Below are positions 46,630 to 58,885 of a stretch of DNA of 64,000 nucleotides, one piece after another. The notes under the pieces were generated by a model that was not told the origin of the DNA, ran no database searches, and was given only the letters and a program-made list of their open reading frames with translations. This stretch comes from Notolepis coatsorum (lineage: Eukaryota > Chordata > Actinopteri > Aulopiformes > Paralepididae), in NCBI GenBank assembly GCA_963971535.1, contig OZ020590.1, positions 151,642,034 through 151,706,033 on the forward strand. The letters are read 5' to 3'. The position numbers were made by a program, and so were the translations under genes. The first letter of the stretch is position 1; the number at the start of each line of letters is the position of its first letter.

Positions 46630-46790
46630 TAACTACATGTACAAAATTAAACAATTCATTAGTTTCTTCACCATAATAACTCATACCTACATGTACTAAA
46701 TTAAACAATTCATTAGTTTCTTCACCATAATAACTCATACCTACATGTACAAAATTAAACAATGCATTAGTTTCTTCACCATAATAATAA
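46630..46790 (-). repeat. 54-bp tandem repeat, three copies
   Basis: Same unit as 30,150-30,427 with three copies instead of five. It remains open on the minus strand (GEETNELFNFVHV). Confidence 0.9.
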
Positions 46791-46880
46791 TAATAACTCA
46801 AAGAACAGAGATAATGGAATCTGAATGGAATGGCCGTAGCAATCATTGCGACATTTAACCTACCTATAAAACTAGAACTA

Positions 46881-48200
46881 GTGGTCAAATGAGCACAAAT
46901 GTCATAAAACCATGTAATAAAATGAACGTTAAAAATTAGTTACATTTAGCAGAAACGATTGAAATAAGGAGCTATAGGCGGTTAGGTGGTCGAGCGGAGA
47001 TTGCGTTCGTCACCAGCCCCCCGGAGCTGTGAGCTTGGTTCGCCTGTTCGAATCCAGCTCACAGCTCCGGGGTTGTCACCAGCTTGGCTGGCCGTCTGCA
47101 CTGATACAATTGGCTGTATCAGAGGGTGGGAGAAGCTGGCGGGGTGGGTCCGGGTCGTTGTAAACAGCAACTCCTACAGTTCGGTCGGGGCGCCTGCTAA
47201 GCGCGGATTGGACGTGAGGGGGATAGTGTGGTCCTCCCACACGCTACGCCCTCTCAATGAGAATCCGCGCTGCCAGGTGAAAAGAAGCGGTGATTGGCTG
47301 GACGTGTGTCGGAGGAAGCACGTGGTAGCCTCCACTCTCCCAAATGATCTGACTGTGGGGGGTAAAGCGCAGCGACCAGGAAGGGACTGGGAATTGGCAT
47401 ACGACTAACATTGGGATGGGAGAAAAATCTGAGGAAAATGGAGGGGGAAAAAGACCAATAAAAAAAAATAAAAAATAAGGAGCTATATTTCAAACGGAAG
47501 CACCTCCCCTCAGCAGAGCGGCAACTTCTTCTTCTTCTTCTTTTTGAGGTTTAACGGCGGCCGACCACTTGTTAGGGTATTTGCCGCCATCTACTGGTAT
47601 CCTTTACCTCCTACAAAATCCAATTCCCCTCACCTTCATGGAGTGCAACTGTGACCACTGTGTTCCTGCTCTGCTTGAATAATGGACACGGGAGACAGGA
47701 TGGACGGAGTACTTCTTTTCTTTATACTGTCAAGCATAAGAAATATACAATGCCGTCAGACTTAAGCACATCCATGTTGGTAAGTACACACATCTCTCTT
47801 ATCATTCAGGATAGACTGAGCTATATGAATCAGACATTAGAATATAAAACATTAGAAAATACAACATTAGAATAAAACATTAGAAAATACAATTGACCAA
47901 AAACATCACAACATACCTGTCAAGCATAATAAATATACAATGCCGTCAGCCTTAAGCACATCCATGTTGGTAAGTACACACATCTCTGTGGTAGGAGAAA
48001 ACTCCAGTTAGAACACACACTTCTCAGCAGCGCCCGGTGTAAAGCCCCTCCCCCCCATGAATACTAGTTTACCAACGTGCTCATATAAGAGTTCGCGAAA
48101 ACAGCCAAATCTCTTATAAACAGATACACAACTGCACAACATCAAACCACTGTTCATAACTCGGTTCATTACTTGGAAACCCATTTACAACATTCTTCTT
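46881..48200. repeat. Y block of unit 3, with SINE insertion
   Basis: This is the Y block as in unit 2, containing the I/Nimb-like 3' end at about 47,522-47,600 (minus strand) and the two 70-bp direct repeats (about 47,730 and 47,925). Its left border joins the 54-bp-repeat flank directly (AACTAGAACTAGTGG), without the SINE present in units 1 and 2. Confidence 0.85.
46977..47472 (+). mobile_element. tRNA-derived SINE with A-rich tail
   Basis: The insertion is flanked by the 15-bp duplication AAATAAGGAGCTATA (46,962-46,976 and 47,473-47,487). It starts GGCGGTTAGGTGGTCGAGCGG, has a B box GTTCGAATCCA near 47,049, a body with CAACTCCTACAG, and an A-rich end (GGGATGGGAGAAAA...AATAAAAAAAAATAAAAA). 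Units 1 and 2 have the empty site. The related SINE at 55,338 shares the body. Confidence 0.92.
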
Positions 48201-50021
48201 CTTCTTCTTCCATAAGTTTAATGGCAGATCGCGACCACAAAAGGCGCATACCGCCACATACTGTACAATCCATTCAACCCCATAACACACAAAACAAAAC
48301 CCCATCCCTAACATCACCACCCTATCCAAACCTAATCTATGAGTCATTCATTGCCTCCTGTGGGCTGACTGGCTTTTTTGAACACTCACCACCACCTCCC
48401 ATAACTCTCTTACTTGATCACTCACAACAACCTTCTTCCCTAACTTCCCTAACTCCCTTGATACTTGCCCCATTGTCAACCCCTTCATACCCATGTCTAG
48501 TACTGCTGCTTCAACTACTAACTTTAACCTCTCTGTCCTACTGCTAACCATCACTATTGTATTCACTACTCTTGTCACAAATGCCACTATCTCCAACTTC
48601 TCCCCCCACACCCTCTCTTTCTCCTCCTGTACTTCCTCTACTGACAAATGCCCTTTTCTAAACCCCTGATCCTCACCTTGCTTCCCCTGATCCTCCTGCA
48701 CTACCCTTACTGCCAAATGCCCTTCTCCTTCCTTACCTTGCTTTCCCTGTCCTACCTTCCTAACTGCCTCTGCATACGAAATCCTATCATCCCTTCTCAC
48801 CTGCTGGACCACTACCTCTCGCTTCATCGCCTCACAACCCCAATACGCTACACTATGCTTCCCACCACAACTACAACACCTCGGCTCCACTCCCAGGTCA
48901 CACTCCCCATACTCATGCTCCCCACTACATCTAGCACATCTCTGTCCCTTCCTACATGACCTAGCTATATGACCAAACTCCTGGCACCTGTAACACCTCA
49001 ACGGTTTCGGCACAAACTCCCTAACCCTTATATGCCAAAAACCCTAAAAATACTCTTGGACTAACCTCACCCTCAAACTGAATAACTATCGTCCCCGTCA
49101 CCTCCTTCTCTACACCTCTCTTCATCCTATCTACACTCTTAACTTTCCCATTACGTTTGTCACTCCTCAACTCTTCTAACAGCTGCTCCATACTAACCTT
49201 AATTTGAATTCCACTAATCACCCCCTTGCAACCACCATCCCTTTTCTCCCCTACTATCACTACTCTACAGACCTTCACTTTGCCAATGCTCTTCATTTCC
49301 CTTGCCTTCTCTACCTGCACTACACTTACACACCCTATAAACAAGTTCCCATCGTCTAACACCTTTCCGTACCTTACCGTAAATTACAAACATCACAAAA
49401 CAAACTGGTCAGACTACTACTTGACCTGAACCCCAGAACCCACCTCACCCCTGCCCACTTTGACAACCTAGGATGGCTTAGAGTAGACGACAGAGTACAG
49501 CAACTTGCAATGGGCCTGGTCTACAAGATACACTATACGACCGGGGTGCCCATGTACATGTCAAAATACTTCCCAAAGGTCAGTGAATACCACAACCACT
49601 ACACCAGAGGAAGCTCAACAAATCATGTTAAACCCAGATTCGGCTCAAACAAGGGACTAAACACGTTTCGCAATTATGCCACAACAATGTGGAACGCCCT
49701 ACCCAAAGCTGTAAAGGAATGTGAATCCCTGCCCACATTCAAAACCACTCTTAAAGAGCACCTACGGGAGGCTGCAATTCGAAACTGGCCACCGTAAATG
49801 CCCAAAACCCCCACCACCTCCTAATAGACAGTCTCCTCCCCACCGCATGTATATATTCCCTCCCCGCCGTATGTATATTTCCCTCCCACCCACCCACCCC
49901 CTCCTAATGTACAGTCCCCTCCCCATCATATGTATATACTCTGTCAGGATCTAGGGGTAACAGTACTGTATATTTGAATACCGCTTATGTCACAAATGTA
50001 TCAGTACTAAATACCTATATG

Positions 50022-52361
50022 CAGGGAGCGAAATTAACTTTTTGACTCACCGGCCAGTGGCGGGTAGATGGGAAGAGTCTACCCGCCAAGCATATTTCTT
50101 ACCTGCCAATATATATTTTATATATACAATTCTTTTTTAAATAAAATATATATTATATAATCATACTTGTAGTTGTATTATCTGCGAGACATCGCCACCA
50201 CGCAATAAGTCAAAATGCTTGCTATCTGCAAACAGCTCCACTGTCTGTTTTGGCTGTGTTGCTCTTCTAGAAAAATAATCCTTTCAGGGTTGCCTATTGA
50301 AATACTGTACACTTTCCTACTGTACACTTTCCTGATTAATTGAAATGGGGGACCCTGATGTAAACAAGACGAAAGTCTTTCTCTGGTCTGCATCCCCTTA
50401 ACAATTGTGTGTATTGAGCTGTACTGTATTGTACCCATTCTGCAATCTGTTAATAAAGTTTTCAATCAATCAATCAATCACACCTCCAGTACAGAAACAT
50501 TGTTTGAGTTTGCGTGTCAGGTAGACCATTGATTGACAGTCGAGTCTGCCAATTACATCACATCGCTTGCACTCCGGTGCTGCAGCTGGACCCATTGCTA
50601 GTGATGTGACGTTTGAAGCGAGGCTCCGGAGCTTGTGTCGAGCAATCCAGCTTTTTTAAGTGGAGCCTGTATCGAAGCGCGTATCAGGTGACGTACTGAT
50701 GACGTCCGAAGCCCCACTCCGGGGGGTACCGCCCCCGAAGCCCCACTCCGCGTCACTGATTCAGGAAATGGCTTCGGGGTTGGTGCGCAACGCGTCTCCA
50801 ACACGGGATCATCCCTATGTTCCCCGGAACATCCCCGCAACACAAGTGTCGACATAGGAATTCATTACGAGTTTCTTTGCGTTGGAGAATCCCGTGGAGT
50901 ACTGGGAAAGACAAATAAATGTGTATCCTAATAATCCCAACATATATATATATAACAGATGGTAGCGCGAGGCACTGTCAGTCACGATGGACTTCAAGCG
51001 TTGTGAAGTGACTGGCGAGTAGCGGTACTGCGAGTTAAACTCACTCCACCTAAAAAGACACACTTTACACGTCATGAAGAGTGAATTCACCTTGGTGTAG
51101 CGGTCTGTGCTGTCACCTGTCGCCCGTGTCACGGCAGACCCGGGTTCTAAACTCCCTCGGGGCATCGAAGAAAGTTAAACACAACGCAAAAAAGGTGACC
51201 ATATGATATCATCTCCGTTACATATAAACTTGCTGTAATGTCTAAATTGCTGTGCCTAATCTGATCACATCTGTATGATCCAAATGCAGGATGGCATGTC
51301 GATTTTGAGTTGCTTTTTCTGAATAAAAATTAATGAAGCAAGCACTTGTCCCTGCCATCATTCTGTTAGAAAAACACACTATATTAAATTATAGAATGTT
51401 GTAGTAACACAAGCACTTTCTCCTCTGTCCCTGCCATCATTCTGTTAGATAAACAGACACATTATTTGTTTATTGGCATCATCATCACTCTGCCTGTTCT
51501 ACATTTATTGTCCACTTGATGGCACAGTAGAGCAAATGCACCATGAAGCTTCGACACATGTGTGGTACAATTGGATGGAAAGCCTCAATGCTTCATGAAG
51601 CTTCATCTCGCCATCACTACCCATTGCCCACCTCTGCTGTTGATAACGCTAGCCAAGTTATTATACACACAGATACACAGTGGGCCAGTGACTTTGGTGT
51701 AGGGGTGTAACAATGCATCGATCCTAAGGGGGAAATTCAACTGCATCGATTTGAAAATGTTAGAATAGATTATCGCAATTTTAATGTGTACACGTTATGT
51801 TATTGTCATGTCCGTTACAGCCAACACACCGACATACGCTACTGCATCAACGTTATGATTAACAAAGCAAGGCATTCGTTTTGTTGCATTAACGTTATAT
51901 TACTATTGCTATCGATAAATCTAGGTGTTCTAAAATATATTGCTATTGGTAAGAGAGACTATAATAAGTTGGTGTCTCGGAAAACGAGAGCCCTGATCGC
52001 GGAGTTTCAGGAAGTAAACAAGAAAAATTAGAGCTTCCGATTGGTCATTTGCTTTATTTCCCATGAAACCAGTCACTTCACTCTACTGTGATTGGACCGT
52101 TGGCTTGAGTGCAATGTGGGACTTGTAGTTTTTTAACGATCTCGCAGCGGAGGAAAAAAAAGACGAGAGAGGCTATAATCTGTATTCGCACAGCGTGCGC
52201 GTAATTGATTTTTACCGTTCGCATACAAATATTTTTAGGGGCCTGCTTATGAACTACACGTCTACACGCCACACGGCGGGCAGCCCTCTAAGTGTCATGC
52301 GCCAAAGGTAAAAACAGACCGCCCCTGGCGGGCGGCGGGCTTTAGTTTCGGTCCCTGATAG
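50022..52361. mobile_element. hAT-like composite element in the LINE 3' UTR
   Basis: The left end CAGGGAGCGAAATTAAC and right end TTTCGGTCCCTGATAG are inverted apart from four extra bases on the right. The 8-bp duplication is CCTATATG (50,014-50,021 and 52,362-52,369), and the LINE at 35,850 shows the empty site. The interior holds a LINE tail (about 50,335-50,480), a segment related to the hAT element at 2,088 (GATTGACAGTCGAGTCTGCCAATTAC), another complete hAT (50,599-51,619) and a partial end TAGGGGTGTAACAATGCATCG at 51,709. No transposase is identified. Confidence 0.8.
50599..51619. mobile_element. hAT element nested at the third level
   Basis: The ends TAGTGATG and CATCACTA are flanked by the 8-bp duplication CCCATTGC (50,591-50,598 and 51,620-51,627). 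The left end includes GAAGCGAGGCTCCGGAGC and the right end GAAGCTTCATGAAGC motifs. It is non-coding as far as I can see. Confidence 0.88.
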
Positions 52362-53158
52362 CCTATATGTCCCTATGCCATAAATGTCATGTATGTTGTG
52401 TATGTCATAAATGTCTATATGAATTGAAAATGGGGGACCCTGATGGAAACAAGACAAACGTCTTTCTCAGGTCTGCATCCCCTTAACAATTTGAGATGTA
52501 CTGTACTGTACCCATTCTGCAATCTGTTAATAAACTTTTCAATCAATCAATCAATCACCTCTCCTAACTGTGCTCTAATGAGTTTTGACAGCTGACTCTG
52601 CTCTATGTTCCTAACTCCGTCTACTCCCTCAAATCGCACCACTACATTCAACCCTACAAACTCCTTCTCTCTACCCTCATCCTCTGAGTCTGACCCACTC
52701 AAGCTATCTCCCCCCTCTTTCTTCCTCTTACTCCCCTTCCCCCCACTTTCCCTGCTCTTTTTCCCCACCTTTTCCCACACCTCTCCCTCGTTTTCCTCTC
52801 CTACTCTACACTCCATATCACTAGCCATCACCTCTCCTTCATCACGGCCATCACTGTTGGAATTGCACTTGCTTGCTCTACCCCCCCTGGCTCCCGACGT
52901 CGAACCCTGGGGGGAACTAGGGCCCGAAAACGGCGACATGCTTCGTTCACTCCTACTCTTACTTCTAGCTCCCGACCTCAAACCCTTGGGGGAAACAGGG
53001 CTCGGATGCGGCTAATCCCATACCATCAACTCGTCAACATGTGAACACAAGTCGCAAATCTCACAACCATCGTCGCCCAAACTCCAATCGTCAACACTAC
53101 TACCACAACACATCCGATATTTCGGCATTCCCAACCTCCTCCTTCCCTTCTTCCCCAT

Positions 53159-53671
53159 CGCGCCGTCTCGTACTCTCAAGCCCCTATTTACAACATTATC
53201 GGCTTAGACCAGAGATATATCATCAAGGTACAAGGATAGCTGCTTACCTCTTATCATTCAGGATAGAGTAGACTGAGGTTAGTAGGAAGCAGCACGTAAA
53301 GCCAGATACCATACGTCGCGCAACAAATACGACGATTTCAAAATAAAAGACCTGTTTACAATAGTTGGTTGTCCCAAATCATTCAGAATTTACAATAAAC
53401 TAAAAACGGTAAACTAAAACAGCTGATCATTCTTCAAACCGTTACACAACTAATGCTGCTACTTCCTGATTGAGCCCCCCTCTGCGAGACACTCCTTGCC
53501 CCCTGCTGCCTGACTCTGTACTCCTTGGTCACCCGCTGCCCCCTTTATTCAATTCCCTAACCACCTCCTCCAATGTCAGACCTTCCATACCCAAATGTTG
53601 AACCGCTATCCTAACAATCATTTTAATTCTATCTGTTCTACCCTCAATCTTTGCCGCAGTATTAACTACCC
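53159..53671 (-). repeat. Leader and ORF1 relic of unit 3
   Basis: Same arrangement as 23,570-24,082: leader with TTGTAAACAGG, then a C-terminal relic of a diverged ORF1 on the minus strand (about 53,510-53,671), cut by the antisense LINE tail at 53,672. Confidence 0.65.
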
Positions 53672-54760
53672 CTGCAGAATGGGTACAATACAGTACAGCT
53701 CAATACACACAATTGTTAAGGGGATGCAGACCAGAGAAAGACTTTCGTCTTGTTTACATCCGGGTCCCCCATTTTCAATTCATCAGGATATAACATACAT
53801 GACATACAGATAGACAGTACTGCTACACCTATACATTTTGACATACCAGACTTGCAAATACAGTACTGTTTGTGATACAAAAGAGTCCAGAAAAGAGAGT
53901 ATATACATTTGACGTAAAAACTGTACATTGGAGGAGGTTGGGTACGTGGGGTGGGGTTGGGTGGGTGGGGGGCTGTACATTGGAGGTGGTTGGGGGGGGG
54001 GGGGGTTGGGTAGTAGGGGTGGGTGGGTGGGGAACACTGTACAACTGTACAAGCAAAACTGTACATTGGAATATTGACAAAACCATACTTGGTCATTTAC
54101 TGTACATTGGAGGGTTAGGACATTTACAGGGGCCGAATTGCAGTCTCCCGTAGGTGTTCTTTGAGAGTGGTTTTAAAAGTGGGTAGTGATTCACATTCCT
54201 TTACCGCTTTGGATAGGGCGTTCCACATTGATGTGGCATAATTGCGAAACGTGTTCAGTCCCTTGTTTGAGCCGAATCTGGGTTTAACATGATTTGTGGA
54301 GCTCCCTCTGGTGTTGTGATCGTGGTATTTACTGACCTTTGGGAAGTATTTTGACATGTACATGGGTACCTTGGTCGTGTAGTGTATCTGGTAGACCAGG
54401 CCCATTGCAAGTTGCTGTACTCTGTCGTCTACTCTAAGCCATCCTAGGTTGTCAAAGTGAGCAGGGGTGTGGTGGGTTCTAGGAGTAAGGTCAAGCAGTA
54501 GTCTGACCAGTTTGTTTTGAGATGTTTGTAATTTTGTTTTTAGCGCCTTTGGTACCATGAGGTGCAAGCATAGTCGTAGTACCCTTGAATGAGTGCTCCT
54601 GCCAGAGTCTTCAGGGTATTCTTGTTTACCAGAGAGGAGATCCGGTACAAGAATTTAGTTCGTTGGTTGACTTTTTTTATTACATTGGATGCCATTTTGT
54701 CACAGGAAAGATTAGCCTCTAGGATGGAACCCAGGTAGGTAATTTCATCTTTCCTTGTTA
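53672..54760 (-). mobile_element. Antisense LINE fragment in X block, unit 3
   Basis: This is collinear with 24,083-25,186. The RT C-terminus is damaged near 54,550 (about 11 bp missing in the SKALKTK region) and near 54,135. Plus-strand G-runs of the 3' UTR lie at 53,935-54,030. Confidence 0.88.
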
Positions 54761-54806
54761 CTGTATGTACTGTGTGGATTGATTGAACACTTTATTAAAT
54801 GGGCCT

Positions 54807-55870
54807 GGTCTACAAGATACACTACACCACTAAGGTACCCATGTACATGTCGAAATACTTCCCAAAGGTCAGTAAATACCACGATCACAACACCAGAGGG
54901 AGCTCCACAAATCATGTTCAACCCAGATTCGGCTCAAACAAGGGACTAAACACGTTTCGCAATTATGCCACAACAATGTGGAACGCCCTACCCACAGCCG
55001 TAAAGGAATGTGAATAACTACCCACCTTCAAAACCGCCCTCAAAGAGCACCTACGGGAGACTGCAATTAGAAACTGGCAACTGTAAATGTCCAAACCCCC
55101 CCACCCACCCACCCCCTCCTAATGTACAGTCTCCTCCCCACCGTATGTATATATTTTCTTTTAGGATCTCTGGGTAACAGTACTGTATATTTGCATATCG
55201 TATATGTCACAAATGTAACAGTACTAGCTTGTATGTCCCTATGTCATAAATATCATGAATTGAAAATGGGGGACCCTGATGTAAACAAGATGAAAGTCTT
55301 TCTCTGGTCTGCATCCCCTTAACAATTGTGTGTATTGGGCGGCTACGTGGCGTAGTGGGCAAGGCGCTCGCCACGAAATGCTGGAGACGCTGGGCTCGTC
55401 AGTTCGAGCCCAGCGCTCCACATTTGCTTTCAGTTTAGCTGGTCGTCCGTACTAATACACATTGGCCGTATTAGGGGGTGGGAAACTGATGGGTGGGGAT
55501 CGGGCGTTGTGGACAGCGACTCCTACAGGTCGGTTGGTGCGCCTGCGCAGTAGAATCAGGAAGTGTCGGGGGCAGCGTGAGCCACTGATAGATCGAGCTG
55601 CGCAGGTGAAAAGATGCGACTGCTGTTACCTCAAGTACCGGAGGGGACTTGTGCTATGTATGACTTAGTCCACATTGCAGCCGGCTTGTGGGAGGCAAGA
55701 AACAGCGTTCGTGACAGGGGAGGGTTGAATTGGATGATACGAAATTGGGATGAGAGAAAATATAGAAAAATGGGAGAAAAAGTGGATAAAAAAAAAACAA
55801 TTGTGTGTATTGAGTCGTACTGTATTGTACCCATTCTGCAATCTGTTATAATAATAAAGTTTTCATTCAT
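54807..55870 (+). mobile_element. Sense LINE fragment in X block, unit 3, with nested SINE
   Basis: RT C-terminal codons run from 54,799, but a TAA replaces a sense codon near 55,015. The CATT-type 3' UTR follows and is interrupted by a SINE at 55,338-55,796. The tail ends at about 55,870. The stop is not shared with units 1 and 2 and so arose later. Confidence 0.87.
55338..55796 (+). mobile_element. tRNA-derived SINE in the LINE tail
   Basis: It is flanked by the 16-bp duplication ACAATTGTGTGTATTG (55,322-55,337 and 55,797-55,812). The head GGCGGCTACGTGGCGTAGTGG has an A box, with B box GTTCGAGCCCA near 55,401, a body with CGACTCCTACAGG, and an A-rich end (GAGAAAATATAGAAAAATGG). The body is shared with 46,977-47,472, but the tRNA head differs. 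Confidence 0.93.
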
Positions 55871-56743
55871 TCATACTACTGAGCAATAGTGCTAATCAGA
55901 TGTATGTACAGAGTTGTTGTATTAATATGTATCTATCCATATATATTGTGACATCCTCCAGGCACGAAGTAGTATACAAGTAGATTTCTTGAACTGATTT
56001 TAATGAAGCTTGTCCATTCTCCATCCAAACCGTAAATACATACACAATACATACAAATGATACCATTAGCAATTGAAAGCCCATCAAAAACGTAGCTAAC
56101 ATCAACCGTCAACATATAACAAAAATCATCATCCATAGCAATCAATACCTTATTGGCTGCGTGCCAGTATAAGAGAACATCGATTGTGTTGTGTCTTTGT
56201 CCTTTTTCTTGTTATATTGTCTTGTGTTAGACAATTATTTTACTTGCTTGAATTGACCGCAAAGTCAAGACATGTCGGGTCTCAAAGAAAGGCGGAAACA
56301 CGTCACCGGATATTAAGTGGGAAACAAGTCTTGTGAGACTAAATAATTGCACAAGCAAAAAGAAATCATGCGCCACTCATATTATCTATATAAACCCATA
56401 TGAAATACAATCCTGAGTATTATTATTAATATGCAAAAATAAACGTATAAAATTGTAAGCGAATATAACTATATTAACCAACTGTTAACCATAGCTGCAT
56501 TTACATATATCCACATCTGTCTGTACATACCTGCATATAATCCTTTGTATATCTGTAGATACTAGCCTCTATCTATCTATACATTTTGTACATGTCCCTT
56601 ACCTACTCTTACTAGTTACGCTGCTGGCCAGTATGACTTACTACCATAGTGTCTTTATACCTGTATCACTGTACATGTAAATACTATATCTATATCTGTA
56701 CATATCCCTTACCTACTCTTACTAGTTACTAGGGGTGTAAAGG
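55871..56743. other. Unit 3 spacer, no gene recognised
   Basis: This matches 38,806-39,547 and 40,797-40,945 without the hAT element, and so gives that element's empty site at 56,595. The last 15 bp (56,729-56,743) are the beginning of the 372-bp hAT MITE, cut by the copia LTR. Confidence 0.7.
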
Positions 56744-57110
56744 TGTTGAGATAAGAGACTCTGTATGGGATTGTTAGTAACTGTCCAACTGTACATATGA
56801 CTGTTTACACTAGTAACTGTTTATCTGTGTAGACAATTGTCTCCATCAAGTGATTGCCTTGGTGCATATATATCTGTCCCCACTGGAGGGCGCTCTGGGC
56901 GTAGCCACTCAGGTATTCTACCTTAGGGCGACTATAAAAGAGGTGGTGCCCGCCCCTATCGTTCTCTCCTCCAACGTCTCTCAAAGAGAGAAGAGTGTTG
57001 TACAACTACTTCTTATGTGTGAATAAAAGAAGCCACGCCAGTTCAGGCACAAGATAGAAACCATGCCTCTTGACCACATTATTGACGCCCTGAAGTGAGT
57101 TCTGTTAACA
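56744..57110 (+). repeat. Ty1/copia 5' LTR
   Basis: The sequence begins TGTTGAG and ends TTAACA (367 bp), with a TATA box (CTATAAAAGAGG) near 56,932 and AATAAA near 57,022. It is followed directly by a copia-type primer site. It lies inside the remnant of a hAT MITE. Confidence 0.85.
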
Positions 57111-57124
57111 GGTTATGGGCCCAG
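57111..57124 (+). other. Copia primer binding site, internal initiator tRNA-Met type
   Basis: GGTTATGGGCCCAG is complementary to the anticodon arm of vertebrate initiator tRNA-Met (CTGGGCCCATAACC), not to a tRNA 3' end. Use of an internal tRNA fragment as primer is established for Drosophila copia and related elements. The same site occurs at 60,864-60,877. Confidence 0.82.
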
Positions 57125-57261
57125 ATAACGTCGGGGCGAAATAGTGGAGGTACTGTATCAAGCTTAGCTGAAGTTAAAGGCTAGGATAGCGCCGGGAGCA
57201 CCGCGTGGCTAGTCGCTAGGCCGACCAGAGTAAAAAGCTAAGCATACCATTAACGAAGAGG

Positions 57262-57716
57262 ATGGAAAACCAAAGAAGAGACAAGTGGCCGACATTCACT
57301 GGGAAAGCAGAGAACTACGAACTCTGGGAAGAGCGCATGCTGTGCTGCATGCATGGGGCGGGGCTGAAGGAGACGATCCCGGGGGCCCCCACCGGAGAAC
57401 TTACAGCGGAAGAGCAAGCCCTGGACGACCAGAGGAATGCTAGCGCGCCTGGGGCTGATATTCCGCGACACTAAAGACAGAGGCAGAGAAAGCCTGGCGG
57501 TACTGAGAGAACATTTCATCGGGCGAGGAAGACCCAGAGTCGTGGCCCTCTACACAGCACTAACGGGCCTGAGGAAGGGGACCACCGAAACAGTGACCGA
57601 ATACGTCAACAGAGCGGAGCAAATCACAACGCCATTGAGGAATGCCGGAGAAGCACCGAGCGATGGGCTGATGATGGCGATGATGATGAGGGGACTACCG
57701 GAGATCCAGCCCATGC
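57262..57716 (+). pseudogene. Ty1/copia gag fragment
   Basis: ATG at 57,262 opens a gag-like frame (WPTFTGKAENYELWEERM, then GLKETIPG) that shifts near 57,440 into a second frame (LREHFIGRGRPRVVALYTAL, YVNRAEQI, PLRNAGEAPSDGL). This is the usual copia gag core. It is lost at about 57,716, where sequence leading to a minisatellite replaces it. Zinc knuckle, protease, integrase and RT are absent. Confidence 0.82.
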
Positions 57717-57769
57717 TCTTTTTCAGCAACGCCCTGCTTCACATTCACACAGTTCCACACATTCACACC

Positions 57770-58885
57770 CAGTACAAACCACAGTCTGACCCTGTTGACC
57801 ACTAGGAGCTGCCCAGTACAAACCACAGTCTGACCCTGTTGACCACTAGGAGCTGCCCAGTACAACCACAGTCTGACACTCTTGACCACTAGGAGCTGCC
57901 CAGTACAACCACAGTCTGACACTGTTGACCACTAGGAGCTGCCCAGTACAAACCACAGTCTGACACTGTTGACCACTAGGAGCTGCCCAGTACAACCACA
58001 GTCTGACACTGTTGACCACTAGGAGCTGCCCAGTACAAACCACAGTCTGACACTGTTGACCACTAGGAGCTGCCCAGTACAAACCACAGTCTGACACTGT
58101 TGACCACTAGGAGCTGCCCACTACAACCACAATCTGACACTGTTGACCACTAGGAGCTGCCCAGTACAACCACAGTATGACACTGTTGACCACTAGGAGC
58201 TGCCCAGTACAACCAGTCTGACACTGTTGACCACTAGGAGCTGCCCAGTACAACCACAGTCTGACACTGTTGACCACTAGGAGCTGCCCAGTACAACCAC
58301 AGTCTGACACTGTTGACCACTAGGAGCTGCCCAGTACAAACCACAGTCTCACACTGTTGACCACTAGGAGCTGCCCAGTACAACCACAGTCTGACACTGT
58401 TGACCACTAGGAGCTGCCCAGTACAAACCACAGTCTGACACTGTTGACCACTAGGAGCTGCCCAGTACAACCACAGTCTGACACTGTTGACCATTAGGAG
58501 CTGCCCAGTACAACCACAGTCTGACACTGTTGACCATTAGGAGCTGCCCAGTACAAACCACAGTCTGACACTGTTGACCACTAGGAGCTGCCCAGTACAA
58601 ACCACAGTCTGACACTGTTGACCACTAGGAGCTGCCCAGTACAAACCACAGTCTGACACTGTTGACCACTAGGAGCTGCCCAGTACAACCACAGTCTGAC
58701 ACTGTTGACCACTAGGAGCTGCCCAGTACAAACCACAGTCTGACACTGTTGACCACTAGGTGCTGCCCAGTACTAACCACAGACTGACACTGTTGACCAC
58801 TAGGAGCTGCCCAGTACAACCACAGTCTGACACTGTTGACCACTAGGAGATGCCCAGTACAACCACAGTCTGACACTGTTGACCA
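57770..58885 (+). repeat. 44-bp minisatellite, about 25 copies
   Basis: The unit is CAGTACAAACCACAGTCTGAC followed by ACTGTTGACCACTAGGAGCTGCC (44 bp), often with one A missing (43 bp). The mix of 43- and 44-bp units breaks every reading frame, so the antisense frames seen are not genes. The array adjoins the broken copia gag. Confidence 0.95.

Larger units (their letters stand above)
49379..52556 (+). mobile_element. 5'-truncated LINE in unit 3, with nested hAT elements
   Basis: The insertion lies between ACCTTACC (ends 49,378) and ACCTCTCC (52,557), with ACC duplicated. The RT C-terminus is open to the stop at 49,797. The 3' UTR is split by a hAT at 50,022-52,361 and the (AATC)n tail ends at 52,556. 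Its 3' UTR is nearly identical to that of 34,588-36,027, yet its tail repeat is AATC rather than CATT. Confidence 0.92.
48201..53158 (-). pseudogene. I/Nimb-like LINE ORF1 (unit 3), split by a LINE
   Basis: Pieces are 48,348-49,378 and about 52,560-53,158; the LINE at 49,379-52,556 interrupts. The C-terminal 221 codons with three zinc knuckles are open (48,348-49,013). One extra T near 49,028 breaks the frame just upstream, and a TAG replaces a sense codon in the N-terminal part (near 53,015, MVWD then stop). The 3' UTR and GAA tail follow the stop at 48,348 with no RT ORF. Confidence 0.82.

Noticed and set aside
57770..58885. CRISPR-like appearance of a regular array
   Set aside because: The array has no unique spacers, the whole 44-bp unit repeats, there are no cas genes, and the context is eukaryotic.
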